Source: Thermosipho atlanticus DSM 15807 (GTDB lineage Bacteria > Thermotogota > Thermotogae > Thermotogales > Fervidobacteriaceae). From it: DNA of 64,000 nt. Where the stretch lies: contig NZ_FQXN01000001.1 of assembly GCF_900129985.1 (NCBI RefSeq), forward strand, positions 248,001-312,000. The letters are read 5' to 3'. A model generated the notes under the pieces. That model had not been told where the DNA came from. It searched no databases and saw only the letters and a program-made list of their open reading frames with translations. Both the position numbers and the translations under genes were made by a program. The stretch's first letter is position 1. Every line of letters begins with the position of its first letter. Below are positions 56,550 to 64,000 of this stretch, piece by piece.

Positions 56550-57881
56550 ATGTCCGAAATGGTATACATAGAAAAATTAGCGTATGGTGGAAGTGGTCTT
56601 GGTAAGCTTCCAGGTGGAAAAATAATTTTTGTTTCTGGAGCGTATCCTGGGGAACTTGTAAAAGTAGATATAATCTCGGATAAAAGAGATTATGCTATAG
56701 GAAGGTTAGAAGAAGTAATAGAAAGCATACCTGAAAGAAGACATCCGGTATGCCCGTATTTTAGAAAATGTGGCGGATGCAATTTTTTGGATTTAAGGTA
56801 TAGTAAACAATTACAATTTAAAGAAGAAATAGTGAAAGAGCAACTTTCTAGGATTGCAAGGATCTCTGTCGACAAAGTTACCCAAATACAAAAAAGTAAT
56901 GATGAATATGAATACAGATTAAAAATGGAATTTGCATTTGATTATAATATGAAAACAACTCTAGGATTTAAAATGAAAAATTCACGGAAAATAATTGATA
57001 TAAAAAAATGTTATATTGCTCCAAAGTATTTCAACAAAATAGTAGAATTAACTCCTGAAATTATCGATTTGCATAAGGTTCCTATATACAAAAACAGAAA
57101 AGGTGTTTTGAAGCATTTGGTATTGAGATATTCACCAACCGAAAAAAACGTCATGGTTATCTTTGTAACAAAAACTGAAAAATTTTCAAATGGCAGGCAA
57201 ATTGCAAATCAATTAGTAAAAAATATTCCTAACGTTTCTTCGGTGGTACATGTAATGAATAGTAATGACAAAATAGTATTAAGAGGCCCGTATAAGATTT
57301 TAAGAGGAGAAGGTGTTTTATCCTATGAGTTTGATTGGGAAAAATTTCAAGTACCTCCCACTGCCTTTTTCCAAAATAATTATCATATAACTGGAAAGAT
57401 GATAGAATTTTTAACGAAAAGTTTAAATCTGAACGGTTCTGAAACGATCCTAGAATTGTATAGTGGATTAGGGACATTTTCAATTAGGCTTGCGGCATTA
57501 TCGAAGCATACAACAGCGGTTGAAAGTAATAGGGTTGCCATAAAAGCTGGAAAAGCAAATGCTAATATAAACAATGTAAGAAATTTGCGTTTTATTGAAG
57601 CAGATGTAAAAGAATATCTCAACAGTCATGAAGAAAGATACGATGTTGTAGTAGTCGACCCTCCAAGAAGTGGTCTTGAAAAAGAGGTTATAGACAAAAT
57701 TTTAGAGATATCACCTGAAAAAATTGGGTATGTTTCATGCAATCCGGCTACTCTTGCAAGAGACTTAAAAAAATTCTTAGATTCAGGAAAATATAAAATT
57801 GAAATTATAAAGCCCTTTGACATGTTTCCACAAACATATCATATAGAAACAATCACAATACTTAGAAAAAGGGGGTTATAA
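56550..57881 (+). CDS. rlmD: 23S rRNA (uracil-C5)-methyltransferase, RumA/RlmD family
   Basis: A 443-residue TRAM-domain methyltransferase. TRAM domain 1-60; iron-sulfur cluster cysteines Cys68, Cys74, Cys77 (CPYFRKCGGC) and a later one in IDIKKCYIA; Rossmann domain with ELYSGLGTFSI, VVVDPPRSGLE and the catalytic cysteine in YVSCNPATLARDL. Whether the target is U1939 (RlmD) or U747 (RlmC-like) cannot be told from sequence. CGGAGG precedes the ATG. The next gene starts one base after its stop. Confidence 0.9.
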   Translation: MSEMVYIEKLAYGGSGLGKLPGGKIIFVSGAYPGELVKVDIISDKRDYAIGRLEEVIESIPERRHPVCPYFRKCGGCNFLDLRYSKQLQFKEEIVKEQLSRIARISVDKVTQIQKSNDEYEYRLKMEFAFDYNMKTTLGFKMKNSRKIIDIKKCYIAPKYFNKIVELTPEIIDLHKVPIYKNRKGVLKHLVLRYSPTEKNVMVIFVTKTEKFSNGRQIANQLVKNIPNVSSVVHVMNSNDKIVLRGPYKILRGEGVLSYEFDWEKFQVPPTAFFQNNYHITGKMIEFLTKSLNLNGSETILELYSGLGTFSIRLAALSKHTTAVESNRVAIKAGKANANINNVRNLRFIEADVKEYLNSHEERYDVVVVDPPRSGLEKEVIDKILEISPEKIGYVSCNPATLARDLKKFLDSGKYKIEIIKPFDMFPQTYHIETITILRKRGL

Positions 57882-57882
57882 T

Positions 57883-58701
57883 TTGTTTTTTAGAAGGAAA
57901 AAATCAAGAGTAGATATTGCTAGAGAAGCCTTTAAAGATGGAAATTTGGAATTACATAAAAAAGCTCATGAAGAAAAATATATAAAAGAAGAGCCTCATA
58001 AAACTGAACAAGGTAAATATATTGGTTCTGCAGTATATGGAGCAAGTGATGGAATTGTGACTACTTTTGCTGTCGTAGCAGGGGTTGTAGGGGCTCAACT
58101 TGATCCAAAAATAGTTTTGATTTTGGGATTTGCAAATTTGTTTGCTGATGGTTTTTCTATGGCTATAGGTGATTATTTATCTGAAAAATCAGAAAGGGAT
58201 TACATTGAAAGCGAAAGACAACGTGAATTATGGGAAGTGGAACATTTTCCAGATGCTGAGCGTAAAGAAATTGAAGAAATTTACAAAAGAAAGGGTATTA
58301 AAGGTGAAAAGTTAAATATATTAGTAGATATTATTACATCTGATAAAAACTTGTGGGTCGATACTATGATGAAAGAAGAATTAGGGTTAATGTCCGATGA
58401 AGATACTTCTCCTTTGAAAAGCGCTGTTGTTACATTTTTATCGTTCGTTATAGCAGGATTTATGCCATTAATTGCTTACGTATTCGCTAGTTTTGTGCCA
58501 TTTTTTGTTAAACATAGCTTTCTTTCAGCTAGTATAATTACAAGTTTTACTTTATTTCTTGTAGGAGCCTTAAGACAATTTATTACTGATGTAAAATGGT
58601 ATTTAGGAGGTTTAGAAATGCTTCTGGTTGGAGGGCTTTCGGCAACGGTTGCATTTCTGATAGGATATGTATTACGCACAATTTTTGGAATAGTTGTGTA
58701 G
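57883..58701 (+). CDS. VIT1/CCC1 family metal transporter
   Basis: A 272-residue membrane protein of the VIT/CCC1 (DUF125) family, which move Fe2+ or Mn2+ out of the cytoplasm. The N-terminal soluble region ends in YIGSAVYGASDGIVTTFAVVAGVVGA, followed by FADGFSMAIGDYLSEKSERD and a Glu-rich cytoplasmic metal-binding segment (about 100-165), then three C-terminal helices. The start is TTG at 57883 with GGGGG upstream; no ATG is nearby. The last gene before the purH-type gene. Confidence 0.88.
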   Translation: MFFRRKKSRVDIAREAFKDGNLELHKKAHEEKYIKEEPHKTEQGKYIGSAVYGASDGIVTTFAVVAGVVGAQLDPKIVLILGFANLFADGFSMAIGDYLSEKSERDYIESERQRELWEVEHFPDAERKEIEEIYKRKGIKGEKLNILVDIITSDKNLWVDTMMKEELGLMSDEDTSPLKSAVVTFLSFVIAGFMPLIAYVFASFVPFFVKHSFLSASIITSFTLFLVGALRQFITDVKWYLGGLEMLLVGGLSATVAFLIGYVLRTIFGIVV

Positions 58702-58726
58702 TATGATAGAATTAGGAGGGAAGAGA

Positions 58727-59335
58727 ATGAATATAAAAAGAGCGTTAATTAGTGTTTCAGATAAAAGAGGAATTATAGAATTTGCTAAAAAACTTCAAGA
58801 AAGAGGAGTAGAAATAATTAGTACCGGTGGTACTGCTAATTTTCTTGAAAAAAATGGAATAAAAGTGATGAAAGTTTCTGAATTAACGGGTTTTCCGGAA
58901 ATTCTAGATGGAAGAGTTAAAACTTTACATCCAAAAATTTTTGGTGCAATACTGGCTAAATTTGGGAACAAACAACATATGAAAGATTTAGAGGATAATA
59001 ACATAAAATTTATAGATATGGTTGTTGTTAATTTATCACCTTTTGAGGAAAAGGCAAAAAAAACACGAAATGAGGAAAAACTAATTGAGTGTATTGATAT
59101 TGGTGGAGTTGCTTTATTAAGAGCTGCTGCAAAAAATTATAGGGATGTAGTAGTTTTGTCAGACCCTGATGATTATGAAAAGGTTATTAAAAGTCTTGAT
59201 GATTGTGGTGATGTTACACTTCATATGAGAAGAATTTTTGCACTTAAGGCATTTTATAGAACTATGAAGTACGATGCAGAGATTCACAGTGTTTTATCTG
59301 AGTTGTTTGCTTCTTTGGATTTTAGAAAACTGTAA
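58727..59335 (+). CDS. IMP cyclohydrolase domain of PurH, stand-alone
   Basis: A 202-residue protein corresponding only to the N-terminal (MGS-fold) IMP cyclohydrolase half of PurH: ALISVSDKRGIIEFAK, ISTGGTANFL, FPEILDGRVKTLHPKIFGAIL, NLSPFE and IDIGGVALLRAAAKN. The AICAR transformylase half, about 300 further residues in usual PurH, is absent and is not found in the next gene. The frame runs upstream to 58694 inside the VIT gene, but ATG 58727 follows AGGAGGGA. Function should be closure of FAICAR to IMP, with formylation done by another enzyme elsewhere. Confidence 0.88.
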   Translation: MNIKRALISVSDKRGIIEFAKKLQERGVEIISTGGTANFLEKNGIKVMKVSELTGFPEILDGRVKTLHPKIFGAILAKFGNKQHMKDLEDNNIKFIDMVVVNLSPFEEKAKKTRNEEKLIECIDIGGVALLRAAAKNYRDVVVLSDPDDYEKVIKSLDDCGDVTLHMRRIFALKAFYRTMKYDAEIHSVLSELFASLDFRKL

Positions 59336-59350
59336 AAAGAAGGTGAAATT

Positions 59351-60256
59351 ATGAGAAAATTATTAGTTTTTATTTTGATTATTCTATCGTTAATAATTTT
59401 TGCTGGTAAAATTAGTTTTACGATTTTTATAGGTTATCCACCGGAAATACCAGAATATGGATTATGGATTGAAACAAATGTTCCGTATGCAAATGTATAT
59501 ATTAATGGTTACTTTGTGGGTCAGACTAATGCTTTTGGATATATTATACTAGTGTTTGAAGAAGAAGAATATTTGAATATAAAAATTGATGCGGAAAATT
59601 ATGTGCCATTTACCAAAACCGTATATATTGAGAAGAGTGGATTAAGAATGTACGTAAATTTAGAAAAAGCTGGGAAATTGATGGTATTTTCAAACATATA
59701 TCCTGTGAATGTCTATTTAAATGGAAGTTTTTATGGCACAATAAGTGATGAAACTGATGTTTTGAAATTACCGTCAGGTGAACATAAGTTAATTCTTACC
59801 ACTCCAGGATACGAATACATAGAAAAGAAGTTATTTTTGGATTTTAAAGAAGTAGAGGTATTGCATATAAATTTTAAACCCAAAAAACTTGAAATGAACA
59901 TTTTGACTGATTACACCGAATTTTCTCCAAATAATGATTGGTACAGAGATACATGGAATCTTAAAATTTATTTATCAACTTATGCAACAATAAGGATAGA
60001 AATAATCAAAAAGAGTACGGGTGAAGTAGTCTATGAAAAAACTTTAAATGGAAAGCCAAATTACAACATTTTTACCTGGAAAGGTGAAAATGCAGATGAT
60101 GGAGTTTATTTAGTAAGAGTTGTTGCGAGTAATGGAAAAGAAAAAGTAGAAAGAAATCTAACTGTGATTATAGACAGGACTAAATACTTTTATATTAAAC
60201 AGATATTTTTTATCTCAATTATTTCATTGTTAATGTTATCTTTGATAGGATTGTAA
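59351..60256 (+). CDS. Secreted PEGA-domain protein with C-terminal membrane anchor
   Basis: A 301-residue exported protein. A signal peptide (1-18) is followed by two PEGA-like repeats (about 38-103, WIETNVPYANVYINGYFVG, and 108-172, VFSNIYPVNVYLNGSFYG), a FlgD/Ig-like beta domain (about 180-270; FSPNNDWYRDTWNLKIYL, WKGENADDGVYLVRV) and a hydrophobic C-terminal helix (about 282-301). Such proteins bind wall or sheath surfaces; no partner is named. AGAAGGTGA precedes the ATG. Confidence 0.82.
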   Translation: MRKLLVFILIILSLIIFAGKISFTIFIGYPPEIPEYGLWIETNVPYANVYINGYFVGQTNAFGYIILVFEEEEYLNIKIDAENYVPFTKTVYIEKSGLRMYVNLEKAGKLMVFSNIYPVNVYLNGSFYGTISDETDVLKLPSGEHKLILTTPGYEYIEKKLFLDFKEVEVLHINFKPKKLEMNILTDYTEFSPNNDWYRDTWNLKIYLSTYATIRIEIIKKSTGEVVYEKTLNGKPNYNIFTWKGENADDGVYLVRVVASNGKEKVERNLTVIIDRTKYFYIKQIFFISIISLLMLSLIGL

Positions 60257-60272
60257 AAAAGGAGGAGTTTGA

Positions 60273-61382
60273 GTGCTTGCATATGAATTAAAACAAAGAA
60301 TAGATGAAATTAAAAAGAAATATGATGATATTATTCAAGTTTTTCATCCTGAAAAAAAAGAAATAGAATTAAAAGAGTTGGAGCAAATAATGGGACAAGC
60401 TGATTTTTGGAATGATCAGAAGAGGGCAAAGGAAGTTTCACAGAAAGCTCAAAGAATTAGAAAGGTAATAGAGGATATGAAAGAAATTGAAAAAAAGTTT
60501 GGAGATTTAGAAGTTGGTATTGAGCTTTCCGAAGAAGATCCATCTATGATGGAGATGGTAAATGACTTAATTGTAGACATAGAAAAGAGAGTCAGAAATT
60601 TCGAACTTGAACTTATTTTAAATGGTAAGTTTGATGCAAATAATGCGTACCTTACAATTCATCCTGGAGCAGGAGGCACTGAATCCCAAGATTGGGCATC
60701 CATGCTTTTAAGAATGTATACTCGTTGGGCTGAAAGGAAGGGTTTTTCGGTGGAATTAGTTGACTATCAGCCTGGAGATGAGGCTGGAATTAAAAGTGCA
60801 ACTTTGTATATTAAAGGTGAGTTTGCATATGGTTATTTGAAATATGAAAAGGGAGTACATAGGTTGGTTAGAATTTCACCATTTGATGCAAATAAAAGAA
60901 GGCATACTTCTTTTGCATCTGTGAATGTTATGCCAGAAATTGAAGATGAAATAGATATTGAAATTAATCCTGATGATTTAAGAATAGATACGTATAGAGC
61001 TTCTGGGGCTGGTGGTCAATACGTTAATAAAACTGAATCTGCAGTAAGGATTACTCACATACCAACAGGAATAGTTGTAACATGTCAGACTGAAAGATCG
61101 CAGCTACAAAATAAGGAAACCGCTATGAAAGTGTTAAAGGCAAGATTATATCAACTTGAACTTGAAAAACGTCAAAAAGAAATCAAGGCAATTCAGGGTG
61201 AATTGAAAGATATTTCTTGGGGAAACCAAATTAGATCTTATGTTTTTCAACCGTATACTATGGTAAAAGATCATAGGACGAATGTAGAGACTGGAAACAT
61301 TGATGCGGTTATGGACGGTGATATAGATATGTTTATTGAAGCGGAATTAATACATTTTGCTGGAGGTAAAAATAATTCTTAG
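60273..61382 (+). CDS. prfB: Peptide chain release factor 2 (RF2), no programmed frameshift
   Basis: A 369-residue class I release factor reading UAA and UGA. The codon-recognition tripeptide SPF (RISPFDANKRRHTSFAS) and the catalytic GGQ (SGAGGQYVNKTESAVR) are present. In most bacteria prfB carries a +1 frameshift site near codon 26; here the frame is open from the GTG start, so the usual autoregulation is absent. AAAGGAGGAG precedes the GTG. It lies 16 bases after the PEGA gene and 11 before minD. Confidence 0.97.
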   Translation: MLAYELKQRIDEIKKKYDDIIQVFHPEKKEIELKELEQIMGQADFWNDQKRAKEVSQKAQRIRKVIEDMKEIEKKFGDLEVGIELSEEDPSMMEMVNDLIVDIEKRVRNFELELILNGKFDANNAYLTIHPGAGGTESQDWASMLLRMYTRWAERKGFSVELVDYQPGDEAGIKSATLYIKGEFAYGYLKYEKGVHRLVRISPFDANKRRHTSFASVNVMPEIEDEIDIEINPDDLRIDTYRASGAGGQYVNKTESAVRITHIPTGIVVTCQTERSQLQNKETAMKVLKARLYQLELEKRQKEIKAIQGELKDISWGNQIRSYVFQPYTMVKDHRTNVETGNIDAVMDGDIDMFIEAELIHFAGGKNNS

Positions 61383-61393
61383 AGGTGATAAAT

Positions 61394-62200
61394 ATGAGTA
61401 AAGTTTTTGTTGTTACATCTGGAAAAGGTGGGGTAGGGAAGACTACTGTTTCAGCAAATTTAGGTTGTATTTTGGCAAAAGAAGGCGAAAAAGTATGTGT
61501 GATAGATGCCGATGTAGGATTAAAAAATCTAGATGTAGTGCTTGGTTTGGAGAATAGAATTATTTATACATTAATTGATGTGATTAAGGGCAATGTCACT
61601 CCCAGGGAGGCTCTTGTGAGACATAAATTAATAAAAAGCTTATATTTGTTACCAGCCTCGCAGATTGCAACTAAAGAAATGGTTTCTCCTGAAGATATGA
61701 TAAATATAGTGAATGAATTGAAACCAAATTTTGATTATATCATAATAGATTCTCCTGCGGGAATTGAAAGAGGATTTAGAAATGCAGTTGCTCCTTCAGA
61801 ATATGCATTAATAGTGACTACCCCTGAACTTCCAGCTATTTCTGATGCAGACAGAGTAATTGGTTTACTTGAGAATTTTGGTTTTTCTGAGGAAAATATC
61901 TTATTAATTTTAAATAAATTTAAACCACATATGGCCAAGAAAGGAGAAATGTTAACTGCAGAAGATGTAAAAAAAGCATTAGCTGTGAGATTATTAGGAG
62001 TAATTCCAGAATCAGATGAAGTAATAATTTCCACTAACAAGGGTTTACCACTTGTGCTTGAAACTGAAAATGGAATTGTTAAGAGTTTCGAAAATATAGC
62101 AAAGCGAATGAAAGGTGAAGAAGTTCCAATTGAAAATGATATTTCTTTTGCAAATAAAAACTTATTTGGAAAATTTGTTTCTTTGTTTAAAAAGAGGTGA
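61394..62200 (+). CDS. minD: Septum site-determining ATPase MinD
   Basis: A 268-residue deviant Walker-A ATPase that places the division site with MinC and MinE. SGKGGVGKTT at 9-18, VIDADVGLKNLDVVLGLE, IIIDSPAGIERGF and the C-terminal amphipathic membrane-targeting helix (NKNLFGKFVSLFKKR) are present. The frame begins at a GTG inside the ribosome binding site; ATG 61394 has right spacing. MinE follows after 5 bases; minC is not in the window. Confidence 0.95.
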   Translation: MSKVFVVTSGKGGVGKTTVSANLGCILAKEGEKVCVIDADVGLKNLDVVLGLENRIIYTLIDVIKGNVTPREALVRHKLIKSLYLLPASQIATKEMVSPEDMINIVNELKPNFDYIIIDSPAGIERGFRNAVAPSEYALIVTTPELPAISDADRVIGLLENFGFSEENILLILNKFKPHMAKKGEMLTAEDVKKALAVRLLGVIPESDEVIISTNKGLPLVLETENGIVKSFENIAKRMKGEEVPIENDISFANKNLFGKFVSLFKKR

Positions 62201-62205
62201 TTGAT

Positions 62206-62475
62206 ATGTGGCTTCTCGATATATTTAAAAAGAATTCAAGGAAGCATCACTCTAAAGACGAAGCGTTAAAAAGGTTAGAAAACATGATTAGTAGGCGAAG
62301 AGAGATAACTCACAAGGTTCCTATTGAGAATTTTTCAAAGAATTCTGAAGAGATTAAAAAAGAGCTTGTTAAAGTTGTTTCTGAGAAATTTCATGTTCCA
62401 TTAGAGAGGGTGAAAGTTGATTGTCAAGAACAAGATGGTTACGTAATAATAGTTACAAATATAAATTTCAAATAA
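62206..62475 (+). CDS. minE: Cell division topological specificity factor MinE
   Basis: An 89-residue MinE. The N-terminal amphipathic and anti-MinCD part (WLLDIFKKN, DEALKRLENMISRRR) is followed by the topological domain IKKELVKVVSEKFHVPLERVK and VIIVTNINF. It stimulates MinD ATPase and drives Min oscillation. The frame begins at a GTG within GAGGTGATT; ATG 62206 is preferred. The 3' end overlaps the next gene's TTG-started frame by 55 bases. Confidence 0.85.
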   Translation: MWLLDIFKKNSRKHHSKDEALKRLENMISRRREITHKVPIENFSKNSEEIKKELVKVVSEKFHVPLERVKVDCQEQDGYVIIVTNINFK

Positions 62476-63137
62476 TCCTGTTTTTAATTATTATTTTGTT
62501 TTTATCGAGTTGTGGAGTAATAATTAATGATATCATTGGAGAAACTAGAACTTCAAAAACCGTAGAGTTAAAAATAATTTATCAGGGATTTTTCTATGGG
62601 CCTGTTCCTAACTTTACTTTTAAAGACTTGCAAGAAGTAAGTATAGATTCAACAAGTAGTTTGGTGTATAATGGGACAACTTACAGTTTTACCCAAGGTG
62701 AAGCTCCTCTTTTGGTTTATTCAAAAGATTCTGGTTTTTTTAATAGCGAGATTAAACCTTTAAATTTAATAGTTGAACAACAAGCGAATGTTAATTTAGC
62801 TGTTAATTTGGGCGTTGAGGTTTCTTATATTAACGTTGAAACGGGAGATTCAACGCAGTTATCTTTTGATTTAACTTTATCAATATCAACTGACACTTTG
62901 AATGTAAATAGATTGACTTTCATTTTGGGACTTGATGAATCAGGAAATTTGGTTTATGATGTATTAAAAGAAGATGATTGTTCTGTGATAGAGATAGCGG
63001 AAACTGAGAACAATATATATTATGTTACAAATAACGGAATTTACTATTCGACTTTGAAAGTTGATGATTCCACTCCAGTGATTTATTATCCCACATCGTG
63101 GGGAAAAGATATTTTATACTTTAAATATCAGGAGTGA
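62421..63137 (+). CDS. Lipoprotein of unknown function, coupled to minE
   Basis: A 238-residue lipoprotein. The signal peptide has a basic n-region (RTRWLRNNSYKYK), a hydrophobic stretch and lipobox LSSC with Cys31. The mature part is beta-rich with Thr/Ser-containing segments (VEVSYINVETGDSTQLSF-like strands, YPTSWGKDILYF at the end) and no family I know. The start is uncertain: TTG 62421 lies inside minE behind AGAGGGTGA, while no ATG exists before the lipobox. Ends 4 bases before the next gene, so it belongs to the minD operon. Confidence 0.7.
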   Translation: MSRTRWLRNNSYKYKFQIILFLIIILFLSSCGVIINDIIGETRTSKTVELKIIYQGFFYGPVPNFTFKDLQEVSIDSTSSLVYNGTTYSFTQGEAPLLVYSKDSGFFNSEIKPLNLIVEQQANVNLAVNLGVEVSYINVETGDSTQLSFDLTLSISTDTLNVNRLTFILGLDESGNLVYDVLKEDDCSVIEIAETENNIYYVTNNGIYYSTLKVDDSTPVIYYPTSWGKDILYFKYQE

Positions 63138-63141
63138 TTAT

Positions 63142-63375
63142 ATGAAAACTTACAAAAAGAAAAAAATTTCCGCATTTTTATATTCATTAATAATAGTTGT
63201 TCTTTCGTTATTTTTATTTGTGACGTTAATTAGTTCAATTATAAGATATAATGTAAATTTAAAGGAAGTAAATAGACTGGAAAAAGAATATAATACATTG
63301 AAATTTGAGTATGATAAAAAACTAGAATTGTACAATACATTGAAGAATATAGACAAAGGTAGTGATAAAGAATAA
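63142..63375 (+). CDS. Small single-pass coiled-coil protein, FtsB/DivIC/FtsL-like
   Basis: A 77-residue protein with a basic start (MKTYKKKK), one membrane helix (about 11-33) and a coiled coil outside (about 38-70, LKEVNRLEKEYNTLKFEYDKK). This is the build of FtsB/DivIC or FtsL division proteins, and its place after minD-minE supports such a role, but similarity is to structure only. AGGAGTGA precedes the ATG. The stop overlaps the next start by one base. Confidence 0.65.
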   Translation: MKTYKKKKISAFLYSLIIVVLSLFLFVTLISSIIRYNVNLKEVNRLEKEYNTLKFEYDKKLELYNTLKNIDKGSDKE

Positions 63376-64000
63376 TGAAATATGTAGTCACAACTTCTTA
63401 TCGTCCTACTAAGGAAATGGTAGAGTTAGCTAAAAATCTTGCTTCAAAATATGGTGTTAAGTATGTAAACAGAAGACATTTAGCAAAAACGCTTCAATTA
63501 GAAAAAATAGATTTTTATTATGTTATAGACAAAAATTTGATGATTTCAATAAAGTGGGGGAATGAAAAATTTTTCTTCCATCAGGGTATAGCCAAAATAA
63601 GGATGGAAAATATTTTTCATGGTGAAAAAGATTATTTGATAGAGTCTGTTAAACCAACAAATAATTCTGTAATTTACGATGCAACATGTGGACTTGCTTC
63701 TGAAGCTTTACTTCTTGCTCATTTTGCAGAAAAAGTTGTAGCAACTGAAGGATCAATTCATATATATAGGATTGTCAAATGGGGACTTGAAAGATATAAA
63801 TCTAATGTTGAATGGATTAACAATGCTGCTAAAAAGATTGAATTAATCCATTCAAATTACAAAGAGTATATTAGAATGGTGAAGGATAATACATTTGACA
63901 GTGTGTATTGTGATCCAATGTTTGAAAATCCTATATTTGAAAGTAATAGTATCAATCCGTTAAGAGGTTTTGCGGTGTACGAGCCTTTGAATATTGATGA
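63375..64000 (+). CDS. RsmJ/YhiQ-like SAM-dependent methyltransferase, 3' end cut by window
   Basis: The frame starts at ATG 63375, sharing its A with the previous stop (TAATG), and runs open for 208 codons to the window edge. The first 65 residues form an N-terminal domain (YVVTTSYRPTKEMVELAKNL; YVNRRHLAKTL). The methyltransferase core has VIYDATCGLASEALLLAHF (SAM motif I with Asp and Gly) and the catalytic-type motif YCDPMFE, like the DPMFP of RsmJ, which methylates G1516 of 16S rRNA. RsmJ-like assignment is moderate; the C terminus is missing. Confidence 0.75.
   Translation, partial: MKYVVTTSYRPTKEMVELAKNLASKYGVKYVNRRHLAKTLQLEKIDFYYVIDKNLMISIKWGNEKFFFHQGIAKIRMENIFHGEKDYLIESVKPTNNSVIYDATCGLASEALLLAHFAEKVVATEGSIHIYRIVKWGLERYKSNVEWINNAAKKIELIHSNYKEYIRMVKDNTFDSVYCDPMFENPIFESNSINPLRGFAVYEPLNID

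Noticed and set aside
60273-60360. RF2 programmed frameshift site
   Set aside because: No in-frame stop or CTTTGA slip site exists in the first codons; the frame is continuous.

Overview
The window reads as chromosomal DNA of a very AT-rich (roughly 30 percent GC by eye), densely packed thermophile of the Thermotogota, most likely Thermosipho or a close relative such as Fervidobacterium. The evidence is an Omp-alpha-type outer envelope protein (signal peptide, SLH domain, long coiled coil, C-terminal membrane anchor), a short DnaE-type polymerase, and a ruvB-yggS-yggT-nadK-phoU-permease run that I recall from Thermotoga. No insertion sequence, prophage, CRISPR array or rRNA was seen. Most genes overlap or abut and start behind strong Shine-Dalgarno sequences. 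The genus is an inference; no database was consulted.

Layout. 1-180: end of a tRNA cluster (partial tRNA-Val, tRNA-Phe) and its terminator. 231-1307: a lipoprotein on the minus strand. 1497-8154: a plus-strand housekeeping operon, ricT, DUF2905, tsaE, lon, engB, argS, rbfA. 8157-9982: a minus-strand pair (TSUP permease, M42 aminopeptidase) whose promoter -10 is covered by a palindrome. 9983-10920: a gene-poor stretch holding a decayed thiolase pseudogene. 10983-15033: rlmN, a membrane PASTA protein, rsgA and a YgiQ radical SAM gene. 15069-19267: CNNM transporter, cdd, recN and a secreted P1-nuclease/phospholipase-C-like protein. 19264-30008 is mainly minus strand: ligA, rnr, rsmB, a membrane protease, an orphan response regulator, rlmB, mazG, an AI-2E-type permease and an unknown 414-residue protein. 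30091-31786: a secreted beta-rich protein and a Nudix hydrolase. 32062-37651, minus: RND/MMPL exporter, Cys-cluster protein, dnaE, rpe. 37727-48347, plus: punA, a DHH phosphoesterase, a giant signalling protein, murB, M18 aminopeptidase, MarR, Omp-alpha, manA. 48316-49456, minus: DUF89 and acpP. 49634-56455, plus: ruvB through an LptF-OstA fusion. 56550-64000, plus: rlmD, VIT-like transporter, a short PurH, a PEGA protein, prfB, minD, minE, a lipoprotein, an FtsB/DivIC-like protein and a methyltransferase cut by the window edge.

Working together. Much of the window concerns translation quality and ribosome maturation (engB, rbfA, rlmN, rsgA, rsmB, rlmB, rlmD, prfB, argS, tsaE), DNA repair and replication (recN, ligA, ruvB, dnaE, mazG), and the unusual outer sheath (toga) of this phylum (Omp-alpha, LptF-OstA fusion, MMPL exporter, secreted beta-rich and PEGA proteins, lipoproteins).

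Most unusual items: the single-chain LptF permease plus OstA/LptD-like protein with an internal signal-peptide-like junction (53105-56455); a 1347-residue protein that looks like pseudokinase, STAND ATPase, TPR-like repeats and an intact GGDEF domain (39523-43566); a PASTA-only protein occupying the position of the PrkC kinase gene between rlmN and rsgA (11975-12496); the thiolase relic (10105-10616); and a PurH reduced to its IMP cyclohydrolase half (58727-59335).
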